This document shows positions 9,645-17,692 of a stretch of DNA of 64,000 bases, in pieces (the stretch's first letter is position 1; every line of letters begins with the position of its first letter). Source of the DNA: Sphingomonadales bacterium 32-65-25 (GTDB lineage Bacteria; Pseudomonadota; Alphaproteobacteria; Sphingomonadales; Sphingomonadaceae); the NCBI GenBank assembly GCA_002280855.1, contig NCEU01000008.1, forward strand, positions 124,001 through 188,000, read 5' to 3'. The position numbers and the translations under genes are program-made. Below the pieces are notes generated by a model. That model was not told the origin of the DNA. It did not search any database and saw only the letters and a list, made by a program, of their open reading frames with translations.

Positions 9645-10584
9645 CCTGCTGCTTGCGCTGGCGGCCCCGGCGCTGGCCGCCAGAAAGCCGGTTCCGCCGC
9701 CGCCGCTGCCGGCGTTGGTGCTGCCCGGCGCCGCGCCGGTGATCGAGGCGCTAATCGCTGGCCAACCGGTGCGGCTGACAGTCGATTTCGGTAGCGACCC
9801 CCTCATCATGCTTGGCCCAGCCGCCGTTGCGCGGCTGAACCTGGCCGCCGACACTCGCGCCGATGGCGACACCGTGGACCGCGGCCGCTTCCGCGTCGCC
9901 GTGGGACAGGTGAGCGTTGCCGTGCCCTACAGCGAGGAACAGGTGAGCATCGCCGGACGCAGCGCCAGCGTACGCGTGCTGGCCCACGCCACCGCTCCGG
10001 CCGAAGCCGTGGCCGGCAGCGATGGCGTGATCGGCCTTCGGCTGCTGCCCCACGAAGGGGTGCGCCTGGTCTTCCGGCCGCGCCAGCCGTCTGACCGGGT
10101 GGTGACGGTGGCCGCGGAGCCCGGAGCGCGCAGCAGCGGCACCAAGTTCGATTGGCCGCTGCCCAAGGGCATACCGATCGAGGTTGAGCTCCACCCTCTG
10201 CGACCCGTCAGCGTGGCCAGCGTCGCTGCCGCCAGCCGCCTGGCCGAAGTGGGCAATGGCAAGCTGTTTGGCCCACCGCGTCGGGTACTGATCGGCTTTG
10301 GCGTCGCCCGCCCGGTGCGCAGCCTCGTGCTTGACCGGCCATTGGCGATTGCCGGCGTAACCGTGACCACGGTGGACGTGCGGCTGTTCGATTGGGCCGG
10401 CAAGGCGGAACTGCCGCCCGATGCCGAAAGCGACGAGGCGGCGTTGGTCACCGGCAAGCGCGGCCGCCAGCGCGGCTGGCCGATCCTGAAAATGGGACGC
10501 GATGTGCTGGGCCGCTGCGCCAGCATCAGCTGGCAGCGAAACGCCAGCGATCCGGAACGCGGCCGGTTCGAACTGATCTGTTGA
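9625..10584 (+). CDS. Exported aspartyl-protease-like protein of unknown function
   Basis: About 319 residues. The ATG at 9625 gives a clear signal peptide (MRFARLSLLLALAAPALA) followed by a Pro-rich linker, so the mature protein is periplasmic or secreted. Mature residues resemble one lobe of a retropepsin-like aspartyl protease: PVRLTVDFGSDPLIML where DTGAS is usual, then AVARLNL and VIGLRLLP, the positions of the family's LGMDFL strand. The catalytic Asp is kept but the Thr/Ser of the DTG triad is Phe. A second lobe without an obvious Asp follows. Activity is therefore doubtful; a binding role is possible. It overlaps nadE by 20 bp. Confidence 0.6.
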   Translation: MRFARLSLLLALAAPALAARKPVPPPPLPALVLPGAAPVIEALIAGQPVRLTVDFGSDPLIMLGPAAVARLNLAADTRADGDTVDRGRFRVAVGQVSVAVPYSEEQVSIAGRSASVRVLAHATAPAEAVAGSDGVIGLRLLPHEGVRLVFRPRQPSDRVVTVAAEPGARSSGTKFDWPLPKGIPIEVELHPLRPVSVASVAAASRLAEVGNGKLFGPPRRVLIGFGVARPVRSLVLDRPLAIAGVTVTTVDVRLFDWAGKAELPPDAESDEAALVTGKRGRQRGWPILKMGRDVLGRCASISWQRNASDPERGRFELIC

Positions 10585-10698
10585 CCCCCTTCAATGATGA
10601 GGGCAGTTCCCCATGCAAATATCTTGCCGCATCGAGGCCTTGGCGCGATGATAGAGCAATAATAACAGGCCAGCATGGCCGCTTTGGGGAGGAACATC

Positions 10699-11706
10699 AT
10701 GGATATCACCCGTCGGGAATCGCTGGCGTTGGCCGCAGGCGTGGTGGCAGCCGGGGGCGCCTTGGGCGCTGCTGCACCGGCCGCCGCGCAGATGGGCGGC
10801 GCACGCCGCCTCGGCTCCAAGGAGAAGGTGGCCTACTGGGTCGCCACCGTCACCCCCTGCGATGCCCGCGGCCAGTTCGATCCCGGCGCCATGAAGGCGG
10901 TGATGGAATGGCACCAGAAATGCGGCGCCGATGGTGTCGTCGTGCTCGGCACCTCGGGTGAATTCCCCAGCTTCTCGGTGGCGGAACGCAAGCTCGTCAC
11001 CGAAACCGCCATGAAGCACAAGGGCAACATGAACATCATGGTGGGCCCCGGTACGCCCAACATCGTGGAAACCATCGATCTGGCCAAGCATGCCCAAAGC
11101 GTGGGTGCCGATGGCCTGCTGGTGATCCCGCCCTTCTACTTCAACCAGCCGCCCACCGAAGGCCTGATTCACTACTACACCCAGCTGTTCGAAGCGGTGT
11201 CGATCCCGATCAACCTCTACCATATCCCCGGCACGTCGGAGGTGGCGATCACCATCGAGCTGCTCAAGGCCATGATGAAATATCCGCACCTCGCGGGCAT
11301 CAAGGATTCATCAGGCAACGCCGAAGGCTTTGCGGAGTTCCTCAAGGGCTTCCCGGAACTCAATATGCGCTGCGGCACGTCCAACAACCTGATCCCGGCC
11401 GTCGAAGCCGGCATGGGCGCGATCCTGGCCGACGGCAACATGTTCAGCGACAAGAGCGCCGACATCTTCAAGACCTACCGCGCCAAGGGTGACTGGAAAG
11501 CCAAGCTTGCCCACCTGCGCGCCGCCGGCGGCGTGATGCGCGATCACAACATGGGCGCCAACACCTATGCCGCGATGAAGTACGTTCTGTCGCTCAGGAT
11601 GGGTGGCCCGATGATGTATGCGCGCACGCCCTATCCGCAGCTGACCGACGCGCAGAAGGCCAGCTTGAAAACAGGCTTGGACAAAGTCATGGCGATGCCG
11701 GCGTGA
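10699..11706 (+). CDS. Tat-exported DapA-family aldolase/lyase
   Basis: About 335 residues. The ATG at 10699 follows a GGGGAGGA ribosome site and starts a twin-arginine signal (MDITRRESLALAAG, cleavage after PAAAQ expected). The mature part is a class I aldolase of the dihydrodipicolinate synthase/N-acetylneuraminate lyase family: LGTSGEFPS replaces the GTTGE loop, Tyr174 lies in LYHIPGTS and the Schiff-base Lys202 in GIKDSSGN, spaced as in DapA. Lysine synthesis is cytosolic, so an exported member is unlikely to be DapA. It is first of a four-gene set with a quinoprotein dehydrogenase, a cytochrome c and an NHL propeller, all exported, which suggests periplasmic carbon-carbon cleavage coupled to oxidation. 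Substrate unknown. Confidence 0.82.
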   Translation: MDITRRESLALAAGVVAAGGALGAAAPAAAQMGGARRLGSKEKVAYWVATVTPCDARGQFDPGAMKAVMEWHQKCGADGVVVLGTSGEFPSFSVAERKLVTETAMKHKGNMNIMVGPGTPNIVETIDLAKHAQSVGADGLLVIPPFYFNQPPTEGLIHYYTQLFEAVSIPINLYHIPGTSEVAITIELLKAMMKYPHLAGIKDSSGNAEGFAEFLKGFPELNMRCGTSNNLIPAVEAGMGAILADGNMFSDKSADIFKTYRAKGDWKAKLAHLRAAGGVMRDHNMGANTYAAMKYVLSLRMGGPMMYARTPYPQLTDAQKASLKTGLDKVMAMPA

Positions 11707-11729
11707 ACGACGAAACAAGGGGCAAAACC

Positions 11730-13799
11730 ATGAAGATCATTCTGCCAATCGCCGCAGCGCTGCTGCTCACCACCGCCGCTGGCGCTCAGACGCCGGGCAA
11801 GGAAGGCGTTGCCGCCGCGCGCACCACCAACGGTGTCGCCAACTGGACCACCTACAATGCCGATCTGAAGGGCAGCCGCTATTCGCCGCTCGATCAGATC
11901 AACCCGGAGAATTTCAAGGACCTGGAAATCGCCTGGCGTTTCAAAACCGACATTCTGGGCAGCCGCCCGGAATACAAGCTGGAATCCACCCCGCTCGCCG
12001 TTGACGGCGTGATCTACACCACCGGCGGCACCCGCCGCGCCGTCGTCGCGCTGAACGGCGCCACTGGCGAGCTGCTCTGGCAATATGCCGTGCACGAAGG
12101 CAAGCGCTCGGCCGAATCCCCGCGCGCGCTGTCCGGTCGTGGCCTCTCCTATTGGACCGACGGCACCAGGCGCCGCATCCTCTATGTCACCATCGGCTAT
12201 CGCCTTGTGTCGCTCGACGCCGATACCGGCCGCCCCGATCCGGAGTTCGGCACCAACGGCGTGGTCGATCTGAAGACCGATTTCGATCAGGATCTCGGCG
12301 ATCTCGATACCGGCGAAGTCGGCGTCCACTCCGCGCCGGCGGTTTCGGGCAACACCATCATCATCGGTGCCGCTTTCCGCGAAGGCTTCACGCCCAAGAC
12401 TCACAATAACACCAAGGGCTATGTGCGCGCGTTCGACGTGCGCACAGGCAAGCGCATGTGGACCTTCCACACGGTGCCAAAAAAGGGCGAGGTCGGCTAC
12501 GAAACCTGGCTCAACAATTCGGCCGACGTGAACGGCAACACCGGCGTGTGGACGCAGGTTTCGGTCGATGAAGACCTTGGCCTCGCCTATCTCGCGGTGG
12601 AATCGCCAACGTCCGACTTTTTCGGTGGCAAGCGTCCCGGCCCCAACCTGTTCGGCAACAGCCTGGTCGCGGTTGACCTGAAGACCGGCGAACGGCGCTG
12701 GCATTTCCAGCTGATCCACCACGAAATCTGGGATCTTGATAACAGCAGCGCGCCGCTGCTGATGGACGTGACCGTGGATGGCAAGCCGCGCAAGGTTGTC
12801 GGCCTGCCATCGAAGCAGGGTTTCTTCTACGTCTTCGATCGCGCCACCGGCCAGCCGGTGTGGCCGATCAAGGAAACCAAGGTGGCCAAGGGCAATGTGC
12901 CCGGCGAATGGTATTCGCCCACCCAGCCGATCCCGTCGAAGCCGCCGGTTTATGCCCGCAACGGCGTCGAGGAAAAGGACCTGATCGATTTCACGCCAGA
13001 CATGAAGAAAAAGGCGCTGGAACTGACCTCGAAATATGTGCTCGGCCCGGTTTACACCCCGCCGATCGTCTCCACGCCGGAGAAGTTCGGGGTGATCAAC
13101 AACTGGGCACAAGGCGGCACCAACTGGCCGGGCGGTTCGTTCGATCCCGAAAGCGGCATTGCCTATGTCTATGCCTGCGGCGCCTGCATTTCCTCGACCG
13201 GCCTGCTGCCGCCGCCGGCCGGCCTTTCGGACATTCCGCTGGTGGTTGGCGTTGCCGGCCAGCCGGTGGTGATGATCAAGGGCCCGGGCGAAGGCGCCGG
13301 TGCCGACAGCCCGGCCCCAGCCACACCGCCCGGCGCCGGTGGCGGCGGCCCGCCGCGCCTGGCCGTTGATGGACTGCCGCTGGTGAAGCCGCCCTATGGC
13401 ACGATCAGCGCCATCGATGTGAACAATGGCACGATCAAGTGGCAGGTGGCCCATGGCGAAACGCCGGACTTCGTGCGCAACCACCCGGCGATCAAGGCGA
13501 TGGGCGGCATCCCGCGCACTGGCCAGTCCACCTATCAGATTGGCACCTTGGTGACGAAGGGCCTGGTGATCGCTGGTGAAAACCAGTTCACCCGCACCGA
13601 GGATCGCCCGCGCGGCGCCATGCTGCGCGCCTACGACAAGCAGAACGGCAAGGAAGTGGGCGCTGTGTTCATGCCCTCCACCCAATCCGGCTCGCCAATG
13701 ACCTATATGGTGAACGGCAAGCAGTATATCATTGTGCCGACCAGCGGCGGCAATGCATCAGGCGAATTCCTCGCCTATGCCCTGCCCAGCAAGCGATAA
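11730..13799 (+). CDS. Periplasmic PQQ-dependent dehydrogenase
   Basis: Quinoprotein dehydrogenase of about 689 residues with a signal peptide (MKIILPIAAALLLTTAAGA) that fixes the ATG at 11730. It has the eight-bladed propeller pattern of PQQ enzymes, with WTTYNADLKGSRYSPL at the start and repeated GELLWQ/GKRMWTF-type blade motifs. HHEIWDLD (Asp335, Asp337) corresponds to the catalytic region of membrane-bound glucose dehydrogenase. There is no attached haem domain; the electron acceptor is presumably the cytochrome c encoded 13 bp downstream. A Pro/Gly/Ala-rich insertion lies around residues 525-545. Sugars, alcohols or aldehydes are all possible substrates. No PQQ synthesis genes are in the window. 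Confidence 0.9.
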   Translation: MKIILPIAAALLLTTAAGAQTPGKEGVAAARTTNGVANWTTYNADLKGSRYSPLDQINPENFKDLEIAWRFKTDILGSRPEYKLESTPLAVDGVIYTTGGTRRAVVALNGATGELLWQYAVHEGKRSAESPRALSGRGLSYWTDGTRRRILYVTIGYRLVSLDADTGRPDPEFGTNGVVDLKTDFDQDLGDLDTGEVGVHSAPAVSGNTIIIGAAFREGFTPKTHNNTKGYVRAFDVRTGKRMWTFHTVPKKGEVGYETWLNNSADVNGNTGVWTQVSVDEDLGLAYLAVESPTSDFFGGKRPGPNLFGNSLVAVDLKTGERRWHFQLIHHEIWDLDNSSAPLLMDVTVDGKPRKVVGLPSKQGFFYVFDRATGQPVWPIKETKVAKGNVPGEWYSPTQPIPSKPPVYARNGVEEKDLIDFTPDMKKKALELTSKYVLGPVYTPPIVSTPEKFGVINNWAQGGTNWPGGSFDPESGIAYVYACGACISSTGLLPPPAGLSDIPLVVGVAGQPVVMIKGPGEGAGADSPAPATPPGAGGGGPPRLAVDGLPLVKPPYGTISAIDVNNGTIKWQVAHGETPDFVRNHPAIKAMGGIPRTGQSTYQIGTLVTKGLVIAGENQFTRTEDRPRGAMLRAYDKQNGKEVGAVFMPSTQSGSPMTYMVNGKQYIIVPTSGGNASGEFLAYALPSKR

Positions 13800-13812
13800 G
13801 GACCTCAAGACC

Positions 13813-14247
13813 GTGAAGATTGCCCTGCCCCTTTTGATTGCGTTCGGCCTTGCTGGTGCCGCTGTGGCCCAGGATGCCGGCAAATCGGTGTGGCAGGGCA
13901 TCTACACCGGCGAACAGGCCGATCGCGGTGCCGGTGTCTATGCCCAGCGTTGTGGCGCCTGCCACGGCGCAGCGCTCAATGGCACCGGCGAGGCGCCGGC
14001 ACTGATCGGCGGCGAATTCGTTTCCCACTGGGACACGATGACGGTGGGCGATCTGTATGACCGCGTGCGCACCACCATGCCGCAGAATGATCCGCAATCG
14101 ATGACGCGCGATGAATATGCTGATGTGCTGGCCTTCCTGTTGAAGAACAACGGCTTCCCGGCCGGCGCCCAGCCGCTCGACAAGCGATCGGAAGTGCTGG
14201 CGACCATCGGCATCACGGCAGAAAAACCGGCCAACAGCGGCCGCTGA
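13813..14247 (+). CDS. Periplasmic monohaem cytochrome c
   Basis: About 144 residues starting at a GTG, chosen because it begins the signal peptide (KIALPLLIAFGLAGAAVAQ) and has an AAGGA ribosome site overlapping the end of the PQQ dehydrogenase gene. The haem site is CGACH (Cys47, Cys50, His51), and the likely axial Met is Met89 in TTMPQND, spacing normal for class I cytochromes c. It probably takes electrons from the upstream quinoprotein and passes them to the terminal oxidase. Frames open further upstream would place Met codons inside the dehydrogenase gene and lack a signal sequence. Confidence 0.92.
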   Translation: MKIALPLLIAFGLAGAAVAQDAGKSVWQGIYTGEQADRGAGVYAQRCGACHGAALNGTGEAPALIGGEFVSHWDTMTVGDLYDRVRTTMPQNDPQSMTRDEYADVLAFLLKNNGFPAGAQPLDKRSEVLATIGITAEKPANSGR

Positions 14248-14267
14248 ACCACCTGGGGGAATTGGCC

Positions 14268-15344
14268 ATGAAGCGGATGATGATGCTGGCACTGCTGCTG
14301 GCCGGAAGCGCCGTGAACGCACAACAGGCAACCAGCCCACCCCGCCCGGTGTGGACGGTGGAGACACTGCCCAAGCCGGCACCATTGACGGCTGAAACCA
14401 ACAAGCAGCCCAACCCCTATCGCAGCGAACTGGGCTTCCTGAAGCTGCCCGCAGGGCGCGTGATGGGTTCGACCAGCGCAGTGGGTGTGGACAGCAAGGG
14501 CCACATCTGGGTGGCGGAACGTTGCGGCGCCAACAATTGCGGCAACAGCCAGATCGATCCGATCATGGAGTTCGACGCACAGGGCAATTTCATCAAGGCG
14601 TTCGGCGGCGGGCTGACTGTGTTTCCACACGGGTTCTACATCGACGCCCAGGACAATGTCTGGCTCACCGACGCGCGGGCCATCCCCGGCAAAGGCGCGA
14701 CCGTCCTGAAATTCAGCCCGGAAGGCAAATTGCTGATGACGCTCGGCAAGCCCGGCGTGCAGGGCAAGGGCACTGACGTGTTTACCGAGCCCAACGCGGT
14801 GATCGTGGCGAAGAACGGCGACATCTTCGTTGCCGATGGCCACGAAGCCGATCGCGGCGTTGCCCGCATCCTGAAGTACGACAAGTCCGGCAAGTTCCTC
14901 ATGCAATGGGGCCAACCCGGCAAGGGCCAGGGCGATCTGGAAGTGCCGCACGCGCTGGCCATGGACAGCAAGGGCCTGCTCTATGTGGGCGACCGCTGGA
15001 ACAACCGCGTGCAGGTCTACACCCAGAAGGGCAAGCTGCTGAACAGCTGGACCCAGTTCGGCCGCCCGTCCGGCCTGTTCATCGACGCCAACGACATCAT
15101 GTACAGCGGCGACTCCGAAAGCCGTCGCCCGGTCGGTTATGGCTACAACCCTGGCTGGCAGCGCGGCATCCGCATCGGATCCGTGAAGGATGGCAAGGTG
15201 ACCGCCTTCATCCCCGATCCCGATCCCGCCCCCGACGCCGGCGCCACCAGCGGCGCCGAAGGTCTGTGGGTGGACAAGACGGGCGTGATCTATGGTGCCC
15301 AGGTGAAGGAACGCACGGTCGCACGGCATATCCGGGTGAAATGA
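14268..15344 (+). CDS. Exported NHL-repeat beta-propeller, amidating-lyase-like
   Basis: About 358 residues with a signal peptide (MKRMMMLALLLAGSAVNAQ) and a GGGGA ribosome site ahead of the ATG at 14268. It consists of NHL repeats, for example GVDSKGHIWVAER, HGFYIDAQDNVWLTD, AVIVAKNGDIFVADG, ALAMDSKGLLYVGDRWNNRVQV, each ending in a short hydrophobic strand. This is the six-bladed propeller fold of peptidyl-alpha-hydroxyglycine amidating lyases and related proteins. It is last of the aldolase/PQQ/cytochrome set, 20 bp after the cytochrome gene. It could be a lyase, lactonase-type hydrolase or scaffold; sequence alone does not decide. Confidence 0.78.
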   Translation: MKRMMMLALLLAGSAVNAQQATSPPRPVWTVETLPKPAPLTAETNKQPNPYRSELGFLKLPAGRVMGSTSAVGVDSKGHIWVAERCGANNCGNSQIDPIMEFDAQGNFIKAFGGGLTVFPHGFYIDAQDNVWLTDARAIPGKGATVLKFSPEGKLLMTLGKPGVQGKGTDVFTEPNAVIVAKNGDIFVADGHEADRGVARILKYDKSGKFLMQWGQPGKGQGDLEVPHALAMDSKGLLYVGDRWNNRVQVYTQKGKLLNSWTQFGRPSGLFIDANDIMYSGDSESRRPVGYGYNPGWQRGIRIGSVKDGKVTAFIPDPDPAPDAGATSGAEGLWVDKTGVIYGAQVKERTVARHIRVK

Positions 15345-15371
15345 TCCGCGACTTGCCCTAAGGGCAGGTCC

Positions 15372-16688
15372 ATGATCGTCACCCGCTTCGCCCCCTCGCC
15401 CACTGGCCGGCTCCACGCCGGCAATATCCGCACTGCGCTGGTCAACTGGCTGCTCGCCCGTTCGGCGGGTGGCCGCTTTGTGTTGCGGCTGGATGATACC
15501 GACCTGGCGCGCTCAACGGCGGAATCGGCTCAGTCCATCCGGGATGATCTCGCCTGGCTGGGCCTAACGCCCGACCTGGAGGTCAAGCAGTCTGACCGCT
15601 TCGACCGTTATGAAGACGCACTGGCCCGCCTCGCCGCGCAGGGCCGGGCCTATCCCTGCTATGAAAGCGCCGAGGAGCTGGAGCTGAAGCGCCGCGTTGC
15701 CCTGTCGCGCGGCCTGCCACCGATCTATGATCGCGCCGCACTGGCGCTGAGCAGTGCCGACAAGGCGAAGCTGGAAGCCGAAGGCCGCAAGCCCCATTGG
15801 CGCTTCAAAATGGACGAAACCGCCGATGTCGAGTGGCAGGACGGCGTTCGAGGCCACTGCCATTTCCCCGCCGCCGCGCTGGCCGATCCGGTGGTGCGCC
15901 GCGCCGATGGTTCATGGCTCTACATGCTGCCGTCGGTGGTGGACGATATCGATCTGGGCATCACCGACATTGCGCGCGGGGAAGACCATGTCACCAACAG
16001 CGCCGTACAGCTGCAGATGTTTGCCGCGCTGGGTGCCGCACCGCCACGCCTCGCGCACATGGCGCTGTTCACCGGCAAGGATGCGGCGCTGTCGAAGCGC
16101 CTGGGTTCCGAAGGCGTCGATGCTTGGGCAGCGCAGGGCATCGAGCCGGTGGCCGTCGCCGCTCTGCTCGCCCGCCTGGGCACCTCGCAGCCGGTGGAGC
16201 CCTTGCCGCGCCTTGCTGATCTGTTGCCCGGCTTTGCGCTCAGCCACTTCGGCCGCGCGCCTGCCCGCTTCGATCCAGCCGATCTTGCCAGCCTGTCGGC
16301 CCGCTGCATCCACCACATGGAACACGCCGACGTCGCCCCCCGCCTGCCGGCCAGCATTGGCGAACGCGAATGGCTGGCGATCCGGCCCAATCTTGCCCGT
16401 CTTGATGAAGCCGCAGCCTGGCACCAGATCATCGCCGGACCAATCTCTGCCGCCACTGATGAACCCGACTATCTGGCCATTGCCGCCGCCACGCTGGCCG
16501 GCCTGGACTGGGGCGATGATATCTGGAACCGCCTGATCGACGCACTGAAGGCCACCACCGACCGCAAGGGCAAAGCGCTGTTCCTGCCGCTACGCCTCGC
16601 GCTCACGGGCCAGCCGCACGGGCCGGAAATGGCGGCCCTGCTGCCGCTGATCGGCCGCGACGAAGCGTTGCGCCGCTTGGCCCCGTGA
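15372..16688 (+). CDS. gltX: Glutamate--tRNA ligase
   Basis: Class I aminoacyl-tRNA synthetase charging tRNA with glutamate. The 438 residues begin with FAPSPTGRLHAGN (HIGH-type site, residues about 6-18) and contain LRLDDTD, SSAVQLQMFAALG-type contacts and the KMSKR equivalent ALSKRLG (Lys242). It is shorter than the E. coli enzyme (471 residues), mostly at the C-terminus, but too long for a Glu-Q synthetase. Its stop overlaps the next gene by 4 bp (GTGA). A small TGCCCT/AGGGCA dyad covers the ribosome site just before the ATG. Confidence 0.95.
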   Translation: MIVTRFAPSPTGRLHAGNIRTALVNWLLARSAGGRFVLRLDDTDLARSTAESAQSIRDDLAWLGLTPDLEVKQSDRFDRYEDALARLAAQGRAYPCYESAEELELKRRVALSRGLPPIYDRAALALSSADKAKLEAEGRKPHWRFKMDETADVEWQDGVRGHCHFPAAALADPVVRRADGSWLYMLPSVVDDIDLGITDIARGEDHVTNSAVQLQMFAALGAAPPRLAHMALFTGKDAALSKRLGSEGVDAWAAQGIEPVAVAALLARLGTSQPVEPLPRLADLLPGFALSHFGRAPARFDPADLASLSARCIHHMEHADVAPRLPASIGEREWLAIRPNLARLDEAAAWHQIIAGPISAATDEPDYLAIAAATLAGLDWGDDIWNRLIDALKATTDRKGKALFLPLRLALTGQPHGPEMAALLPLIGRDEALRRLAP

Positions 16689-17224
16689 AACTGCTCTTCC
16701 TCCACGGGCCACCGGCTGCCGGCAAATACACCATCGCCAGGGCCGTGGCGGATGCGACCGGGCTGCCGTTGTTTCACAATCACCTGATCGTCGATGCAGT
16801 GCACGCCGTCTTCCCGTTCGGCTCGCCGGGATTCGTGGCGTTGCGCGAACGCTTCTGGATCGACGTGATCCGCGCCGCGGTCGCCGAAGACCGCTCGCTG
16901 ATCTTCACCTTCCAGCCCGAATCCAGCGTCTCTCCGGGCTTTCCCGAACAGGTGGCGGGCATGGTGGCGGCTGGCGGCGGCGAGACCATCTTCGTGCAAT
17001 TGCGCCTCGATCTGGCCGGGCAGATATCCCGCATCGCCAACGACGATCGTGCCCGTTTCGGCAAGCTGCGCGATACCGCCCTGCTCGAACAGCTTCACGC
17101 CGATTTCGCCGCCTGTGAAGCGGCCATGCCGGCCTCGGCGCTGATCATCGATACCGCCAGCACCACGCCCGCCGACGCCGCCGCCCGCATCATCGCCATG
17201 CTGACGGCCCCCCAGTCGAATTGA
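16685..17224 (+). CDS. Small P-loop kinase-like protein
   Basis: A 179-residue single-domain P-loop protein starting at GTG within the gltX stop. It opens with LFLHGPPAAGKYTIAR: the residue after the P-loop Lys is Tyr, followed by Thr, instead of Ser/Thr directly. PLFHNHLIVDAV is a second conserved block, and IANDDRARFGK looks like a lid region with two Arg. This resembles the shikimate-kinase/chloramphenicol-phosphotransferase-like group annotated as AAA family ATPases, in which GKLT or GKYT also occurs. The substrate is unknown. Tight coupling to gltX may be only positional. Confidence 0.75.
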   Translation: MKLLFLHGPPAAGKYTIARAVADATGLPLFHNHLIVDAVHAVFPFGSPGFVALRERFWIDVIRAAVAEDRSLIFTFQPESSVSPGFPEQVAGMVAAGGGETIFVQLRLDLAGQISRIANDDRARFGKLRDTALLEQLHADFAACEAAMPASALIIDTASTTPADAAARIIAMLTAPQSN

Positions 17225-17268
17225 CGCCCCTCTGGCCAAGCGCGCGCCGCGCCCCTATCTTGGCCGCT

Positions 17269-17682
17269 ATGGCCTTTCTTGATCCCCCTGATGCCACCCA
17301 GCGCCGCCGGCGTTACTGGATCGCCGCCGGCTCCGTGCTGGCCACGACCATCTTGATGACGATGTTCCTGCTCGAATCGCGCTGGGGCTACATGAAGCCC
17401 GATTCGGTGATCATCTATGCGCAAAGCTGGAAGGCAGACCGCAGCCGGGATGATGCCATCGCCGATGTGAAGGCGACAAAGGCCGCGCGCGAAGCCCGCT
17501 TGGTCGAAGCCCGCGCTGCCATTGCCACGCTATCTGGCCAGGCGAAGATCGACGCGCAGAAACAATATGATGACTATGTGAAGGGCGGCGGCTTCAAGCG
17601 GGATCTGCCCTATGTCGCCGCAGAGCCATCTGTGCAGGCCATCGTGCGCGTGCCGGCCCCAGCCGAGCCGCCAATCGAATGA
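17269..17682 (+). CDS. Single-pass membrane protein of unknown function
   Basis: About 137 residues from the ATG at 17269. A TTG at 17221 would couple to the upstream stop but adds a non-conserved-looking tail. After a basic stretch (QRRRRYW) comes one transmembrane helix (about residues 17-37), then a charged helical region rich in Ala, Lys and Arg with heptad-like spacing (ATKAAREARLVEARAA), probably a coiled coil on the outer face, and a Pro-rich end. I do not recognise the family. It precedes ribD by 10 bp, so it may ride in the riboflavin transcript. Confidence 0.6.
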   Translation: MAFLDPPDATQRRRRYWIAAGSVLATTILMTMFLLESRWGYMKPDSVIIYAQSWKADRSRDDAIADVKATKAAREARLVEARAAIATLSGQAKIDAQKQYDDYVKGGGFKRDLPYVAAEPSVQAIVRVPAPAEPPIE

Positions 17683-17692
17683 CCTCTGGCTC

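Noticed and set aside
15346..15371. Operator at the gltX start
   Set aside because: TGCCCT/AGGGCA is only 6 bp with one base between, so it cannot form a hairpin and could be chance overlap with the ribosome site.
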